Assembly: GCA_030248065.1 (NCBI GenBank)
Contig: JASAMV010005040.1
Span: 1 to 11,492, forward strand
From: Rhynchonema sp. JSB1_4
Taxonomy: Eukaryota > Nematoda > Chromadorea > Monhysterida > Xyalidae
Direction of reading: 5' to 3'
DNA length: 11,492 nt
Shown here in pieces: positions 6,736 to 11,492 of this stretch. The number at the start of each line of letters is the position of its first letter. Positions within the stretch are counted from its first letter, which is position 1. The position numbers and the translations under genes are program-made. The notes beneath the pieces were generated by a model. That model saw only the letters and a list, made by a program, of their open reading frames with translations, ran no database searches and was not told the DNA's origin.

Positions 6736-9072
6736 CTTGAGATTCTCTTTTTCGTCGAACACGGTGGATTTTGAACGGGGCCAAATTTAGCGATTTCGAG
6801 TTTACGTCAGCCAACAGCCACTATCGAGTGAAAAAACTGGATGGATGCTGTCAAGGAACCAGAAAGGCTCGGTCGATATGTGTGTGGTGATTAAGAAGAT
6901 CATATTGTTGGGAAAGTGGGCTGCTTAATTGGAAGGCTCTTACGTCACTGGCAAATTTGGGCACGGTTGAGCAGCTTTCAAAGAAATGGGATCGGAGGCA
7001 GGTGAGTCACAGAGAGCGACGACGACCACGTTGCATTAGCCCGTCCCCACAGACAAAACGCAAGGGTAAAACTGCGGGTTTTCAAAAGCAGCGGCCAGCC
7101 ACTTAATCAATGTCTGCAACGGGCAGTGTAGGTTGAAGCCTGAGCACCATCCTTAGCCTAAGCTTATCCCCAAGTCTGAGCCGAGACTAACATCCGAGAT
7201 AGCGGCCTTGTACAAAAAACAAAACCCGCTGTTTTGTCACCCGTTGTTTGCACCCGAGCTGTTTCGTCCGTTTCCCGCATTAGAGCACGGCAAACCAAGC
7301 GGTAGTTAATTGTGAACAAGCAGCTACATATATGTATATACCACACTTTGACGGGATAGCATTCTACGTACTACATAATAGGGTATGCTGATTATGTCAA
7401 AAGTGAGCGTCGTGGGCGCTGTGATGAAACGAAGCACGTCGGTGGTAGTCTCTCTATAAACGTGCATTGCGGTGGATTGACTGAACAAACACAGCTCGCT
7501 GGAATCAGCGATTTGTGGGAAAGAAACTGGATTGTGTGACGATCTTTGCTAATTGCACTTAAAGTGCTCAGTGCACAGCAGAGACATATGATTCTCCCTC
7601 TCGCAAACAAGCGTTGTTATTTGTCACACTTGAGTTTGAGAAATCCTATACTCCAAGCCCGAAGTAGAGTTAGACACCAAATTAGAACTTTTGAAATCCT
7701 ACACTCAAAATTTGTCATCAAGAACGAGAGGGCAGACGAGATTGCGACTGCGACAATAGCACTAAAAACGCTTAAACCGAAAACATGACAAAAACGGAAG
7801 TTGGCTTGACCATTGTTTAGAAGAATCAAGAATCTTTTTGTAAGACAATAAAAGTACAGCATGTAACAATAAAACGGTGTCTCAAGCTATGCGTAACGGT
7901 AGCGAATCCCTCAACATTCCAAGTCACACGGACTTTCAAGACAAACAACACAGGTCTGGTGAAGGTCCGGTTGGTAAGACAAAGGCAATTTTAGTTAACG
8001 CAAATTTCGCTGCCGTAAAAGTGGTCAGTTTGATGAAGAAACAATGTTTTACACTGGTCGAAGTTAGTGGGGGCAACTCATCGCAAAATACAGCTATACA
8101 AATGTACTACTCCCAAAACTGTCGGTGCCCGTCAACCGCTGTTGCATACTGTGTAAGCGATTCCTTGGGCTCGACACCCAATGCAGGAATGAAATTTATT
8201 GGGCTTTGATTCGCCGATATTGGCCCGAGTCGCAATTGCGAGCTGCAATTATAACCGACGAAGATGACAACTTCCAGCTGAATGACCTCAATTGTTGCGT
8301 GCTCAGGCGAACAGTGGCGTTGTTCAACGCACGCACGTTTTTGTGCTGAAAATGGAATTTACGTACCGACGTGGATAGCGTGCGATATGCATGTATCCAA
8401 TACACGGTTCTTTCTTCAGTTGCGCGGCACAATTTCTTTCGGAAATTCTGCCCATTGCATGCAATCCCACCCTTGAGTGTGAAGTTTATGCCTCATTAAG
8501 TTACTGCAATATCTTCCACATTTTGGTGTAACCTGGAAAGTTACACTGTGCCTCGTGTGGGTGACCTACTATGTACACCTTTTTGCGAGAGAGTTCTGAA
8601 TTCAACGCCCAAAGTTCAGATTGCCAGTGTCCTCTGATGGATTTTATTTACAAAAGTTCCGGGTTTGTCAACTGTTGTCGTGCATGCACACAAGTTCCTT
8701 TCAGCGATTGGCGTATCGAGTTGGTGCCATTCGAGCATGAGTGTGCACCCTAACCTGATTATCGGATAATTAGAATTTCGACAAGAAGAAGCGACGCGTA
8801 GCAAATCTTCAACATATGATGTTGACATGTTTAGCTGCCTGACTTGTTGCGTAACATGGCCACCGCAACCATTCTCCAAGCATAGGTTTGATGGTTCATC
8901 ACTACAAGTTGGTAATGCAAAACGGCTTTGTGGAGCTTTGTGTTGTTGTGCGGTGGGTTGACATTTCCAAATCGATTTCAAGTCAGTTAACTCATGGCTC
9001 GCTATTTACCTACTTCTTCGTTTTCGGTGCAGTTGCTGAAGAAAATGCAAGATTTTGAACCTGGGGTGACAG
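6736..9072. other. Gap between genes A and B
   Basis: This stretch of about 2.3 kb holds the upstream foldback repeat of gene A (7047-7273) and otherwise no gene I can support. I looked on both strands for a third copy of the C-x-G-L-T-C...F-G-P end or of a matching signal-peptide exon and found none. Plus-strand frames at 7877-8209 and 8125-8349 and a minus-strand frame at 8616-8981 (121 codons) are long for chance but lack ATG starts in sensible places, domains or matching splice sites. Confidence 0.5.
7047..7273. mobile_element. Foldback repeat, copy upstream of gene A
   Basis: The left end (CACAGACAAAACGC, then a TGCGGGTTTTC block and CAGCGGCCAGCC) and right end (CCCGCTGTTTTGTCACCCG through GCTGTTTCGTC) are inverted relatives of each other and match the two ends of the repeat at 10445-10616. 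The middle contains TTAGCCTAAGC, resembling the GCCTAAGCCTAGGCC centre of the other copy. It has no coding capacity and is MITE-like. It is the more diverged and longer copy, and starts about 310 bases upstream of the gene A ATG. Confidence 0.65.
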
Positions 9073-9078
9073 TTTATT
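9073..9078 (-). terminator. Likely polyadenylation signal of gene B
   Basis: AATAAA on the minus strand (TTTATT as written) lies about 270 bases beyond the gene B stop. It is the nearest canonical signal on that side. Confidence 0.45.
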
Positions 9079-9326
9079 CCAACGTGCGGCGCATAAGATG
9101 GTCACAGACAGAGCCTCATAATCGAGCCTGAACAATACAAGAACAGAGCATGCAATGCAATACGCAGCAATAGGGGACAGACGAAGACCGTTTTCTGAAG
9201 CCGCAGACAGGTTTTAAATCTCACGCCAAAGAGTTTCAAGATGGAAATGTAGTAACGTTAATTATCTACATAGTTTAGGATAGTGATTCGCCACAAATCC
9301 GTGGTAGACTTTCAGGGCCGAACTTA

Positions 9327-9355
9327 GGCCTAAAATGCTTGCTAAAGTTTAGGCC
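9327..9355. repeat. Short hairpin spanning the gene B stop codon
   Basis: GGCCTAAA (9327-9334) and TTTAGGCC (9348-9355) form a perfect 8-bp inverted repeat with a 13-base loop. The right arm contains the TAA stop of gene B. The TTAGGCCTAA core recalls the centre of the foldback repeat at 10445-10616, so it may be a remnant of a related element. Confidence 0.55.
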
Positions 9356-10294
9356 GGACCGAAGCGCATGTTGCACGTCAGACCAACGCACGGTACGCCA
9401 TCGCCGTTGAAGCCTCTCAAGTTTTGATTGCGTCCCTGAAAAGATTGTTTTTCTTGTAATTTGCTTTCACTTTTAGCACCCAAACACAGTACAATGCGAG
9501 CTTTCCGGCCCCATGAGGTATAATTGTTTGGTCATCAACGCACATGGTCAACCCAAGCAGCACTGAATGTACGGGCTGAGTTGACGATATACGTTAACGA
9601 CATGAACATAACCCCCACGCGGTAAAGTCTACTTTCACCCATTACCAGGGCGATGCAATGACCAAAGGTTCCTTATCAAGATGGTAGACTGTAAGTATGG
9701 ACCTGCATGTCCCAGTTCCAGCTCTTCTTGTGCATGCTGCCTAAGTAGCGACGAAACATTTCCTCGACTGCCGCCTCATCTCCTGCATTCTTGCTGACGC
9801 GCGATGCCGAAGTCACGGACACCAACAGGGCACTCGCTAGCACTAGAATCAGCTGCAAATAATAATGTGCTGTTATTGTGTTGTCCCATGTGCGACACTT
9901 CAGTTCTTGGACCTGGGTATTCGGTCCATTGGTCCTTTGTCCAACTCAGTGACAATGGTCAAAAGACGATCTGAATAGATCGTTGAGTATCGGACTCCGA
10001 GAAAGGTCGGATAAGAATTGGCAGGCCCGAAAGAGGCCGTTGGAAAGCGCAATCTGTTCGGGAAGTTCTAAGTTTTATCAAGGTTCTAACGGCTCAGGGT
10101 CGGCAAAGCCCCGCCAAGTCACGACATTGATGTAATCTGGTGCCCTTTGAGTTCCACTCCATTGAAACATTCGGCAAAACATGATCCCAAAGTAATTTAA
10201 AGCGTAGAATAAATATACAGGAGCAGAGTTCTCATGTTAACAGCCACAAGAATCAGCCAGCTTAAAATAAAATGAATGCACTTACGGTGTTCAT
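9349..10294 (-). CDS. Gene B: secreted peptide precursor, paralog of gene A
   Basis: Three minus-strand exons, 10286-10294, 9703-9852 and 9349-9435, join at phase-0 introns (donors GTAAGT and GTCCAT; acceptors TTTGCAG and TTTTCAG) to give 81 residues and TAA. Exon 1 encodes only M-N-T; exon 2 continues the signal peptide (LILVLASALLVSV), probably cut after TSA19. Basic sites R37-R38 and K45-K46 follow. The mature chain has two cysteines, 69 and 74, in PCVGLTCNMRFGPA at the C-terminus. Gene A shares the intron layout (first intron inside the signal peptide, both phase 0), the C-x-G-L-T-C ring, the F-G-P end at the same distance from the stop, and a V-x4-x-R-Y-x-G stretch in exon 2. Cleavage at KK46 would leave 35 residues beginning SWNWD. 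The family is not recognised; a peptide-hormone role is inference. Without splicing of the three-codon first exon, an accidental in-frame ATG at 9858 would also give a signal peptide. Confidence 0.85.
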
Positions 10295-10444
10295 CTCGTC
10301 TCGTATCTTCTGTATTAGAGAATTTTCTAAATTTTATTTCAATATTGAGCGCAGCTGAAACGAGCCAGAGAACGATTGGACACAGAGTTCATTGCATAAT
10401 GATACACAACGATTAGCGAAGTGCGTCATAGCAAATCTCATTCT

Positions 10445-10616
10445 GTCACGGACAAAACAGCGGGAGACAGAACAGCGGTTTTTGAAAGACAGCAGCCAGG
10501 TAAATAGATATTTGCTGGTGGCGAGGCCTAAGCCTAGGCCTGATGGCCAAGATACAGATGTTTCAGTACGCGCTGTTTTGTCACCTGCTGTTTTGTCCCC
10601 GCTGTTTTGTCGGTGA
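10445..10616. mobile_element. Foldback repeat, copy upstream of gene B
   Basis: The left arm carries two units of GACAAAACAGCGG-type sequence, and the right arm carries three units of the inverse, GCTGTTTTGTC, spaced 14-15 bases apart. The centre is the near-palindrome GCCTAAGCCTAGGCC. It has no coding capacity and is MITE-like. It is shorter and less diverged between its arms than the copy at 7047-7273. It starts about 150 bases upstream of the gene B ATG and may touch the promoter. Confidence 0.75.
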
Positions 10617-11492
10617 TCGCTTATGAGAAGAGGCGGGCTGCCAACCGATCAAAATGGCTAATTAGAGCAGCACGCGATCGGCTTTAGTTCATGTAATCAG
10701 GTTTGTCAACATTGCTCTGGTACAAAGCGCTTTGAAGACAAACTGCCTCCCATGTCTACAATGCTGACATGAAGACAAAAACGTGTAGAAAACGGCGTGG
10801 TACAACCAAATATATCAATTTTATGAATTCCTGCATTGCGTACGGAATTAAGCTGCTCAAGAACGTCATTTTAAACGCTGACAATTGTTCAGAAACACAA
10901 AAGAATTTTTTCGCCGTCGAGCCCCAGCAAGAAACAATGTTGCCTATCGGCTGCTGTTAATGGTGAGGATGCTGCTCCAAGCCTCCAAATATCCTGACGG
11001 GTTGATGTGCTGCATTAGTTTTTCCTTACAAAAATATGCAATAAAATGTTATTCACTCCGAGATCGATAATACTCCTCTAGATTAAGTTACGCGTCAAAA
11101 AATCAAGGTTAGCCTTCTATTTTTTTTCGTGACAGGAGTATGTAGAAGCGTTGTATCAGCATTATTTCTCTGTTTATTTGTTTTAGATCAGAATGTTATC
11201 CTATTTGTATCAACATCTCTTATTTTTTGACTCAAATTGAGGACAATTCGTCTTCACTATCTACATATATTGCTGTCTCCAAAGCCCTTTGTACCCGAGT
11301 ATAACCCCAGCTTAATAAAGTTGATAAACAGAAAAGATAAAAAAGTTGCAGTCAAGACTGGCGCAAGTACCAATCGGTTTTCGACTATTGGCGTCAGCGC
11401 AAGGGGATCATCAAGGCTCTATCAAGCTATTCTGCACGTCATTTTGACAAGATTGAAAAGCATTAATTTTCGATAGTCTTGATCGCTTACAA
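10617..11492. other. Right end with no supported gene
   Basis: The sequence is AT-rich with only short open frames (up to 79 codons) that lack domains, signal peptides or matching splice sites. AATAAA hexamers on the plus strand near 11040 and 11313 have no gene to serve. I see no further copy of the peptide family or of the Kazal modules here. Confidence 0.5.

Noticed and set aside
6569..6814. Minus-strand open frame of 81 codons over exon 1 of gene A
   Set aside because: It is in another frame and runs through the gene A donor; it has no signal peptide or domain, whereas the spliced reading has both a signal peptide and a paralog.
8282..8476. FCAENGIY-type stretch resembling a Kazal core
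   Set aside because: The following cysteine is misplaced, the TYxNxC part is absent, and no splice partner with a matching phase was found.
8620..8753. Possible Kazal module on the plus strand ending in an E-C-A-P stop
   Set aside because: Cysteine spacing (CC-x2-C, then 18 residues to the last C) does not fit a Kazal fold and the VCxxDGxTY core is missing.
11418..11445. Possible third copy of the peptide motif (minus-strand M-T-C before a stop)
   Set aside because: Only the ACGTGC bases match. There is no first cysteine at the right spacing and no F-G-P end.

Overview
The window is eukaryotic, animal-type DNA. Genes are split by GT-AG introns of about 60-600 bp, reading frames run on across the splice sites, and the proteins carry secretory signal peptides. 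The compact introns and close gene spacing fit a small-genome invertebrate. I cannot name the phylum from the sequence. Three genes can be reconstructed, and all three products should enter the secretory pathway.

Positions 1-2549 hold no gene I can support, only a small minisatellite. Positions 2550-5475 (+) hold an 11-exon gene for a secreted 402-residue protein: a signal peptide followed by five follistatin-like/Kazal modules of ten cysteines each, with no other domain. Every intron between modules is phase 1, while the introns inside modules differ in position and phase. Its introns hold a decayed tRNA-Cys-like sequence (intron 2), an unexplained open frame (intron 4), and a 273-bp foldback element plus a cluster of short palindromes (intron 10).

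Positions 5941-6735 (-) and 9349-10294 (-) hold two three-exon genes, here called A and B, for short secreted peptide precursors of 117 and 81 residues. I do not recognise the family. The two share the same intron positions (all phase 0) and end in the same motif, C-x-G-L-T-C-x3-F-G-P-x-stop, which contains the only two cysteines of each mature chain. They look like tandem paralogs coding for single-disulfide bioactive peptides, probably neuropeptide or hormone-like. Each has a diverged copy of the same foldback repeat (arms rich in GACAAAACAGC) a few hundred bases upstream, so the repeat may have been duplicated together with the gene.

The five-module gene and gene A converge tail to tail around 5475-5941. 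The stretch between A and B (6736-9072) and the right end (10617-11492) hold no gene I can support. No exons were found that would extend the five-module gene past its stop at 5473-5475. The peptide pair A/B is the best candidate for something undescribed.
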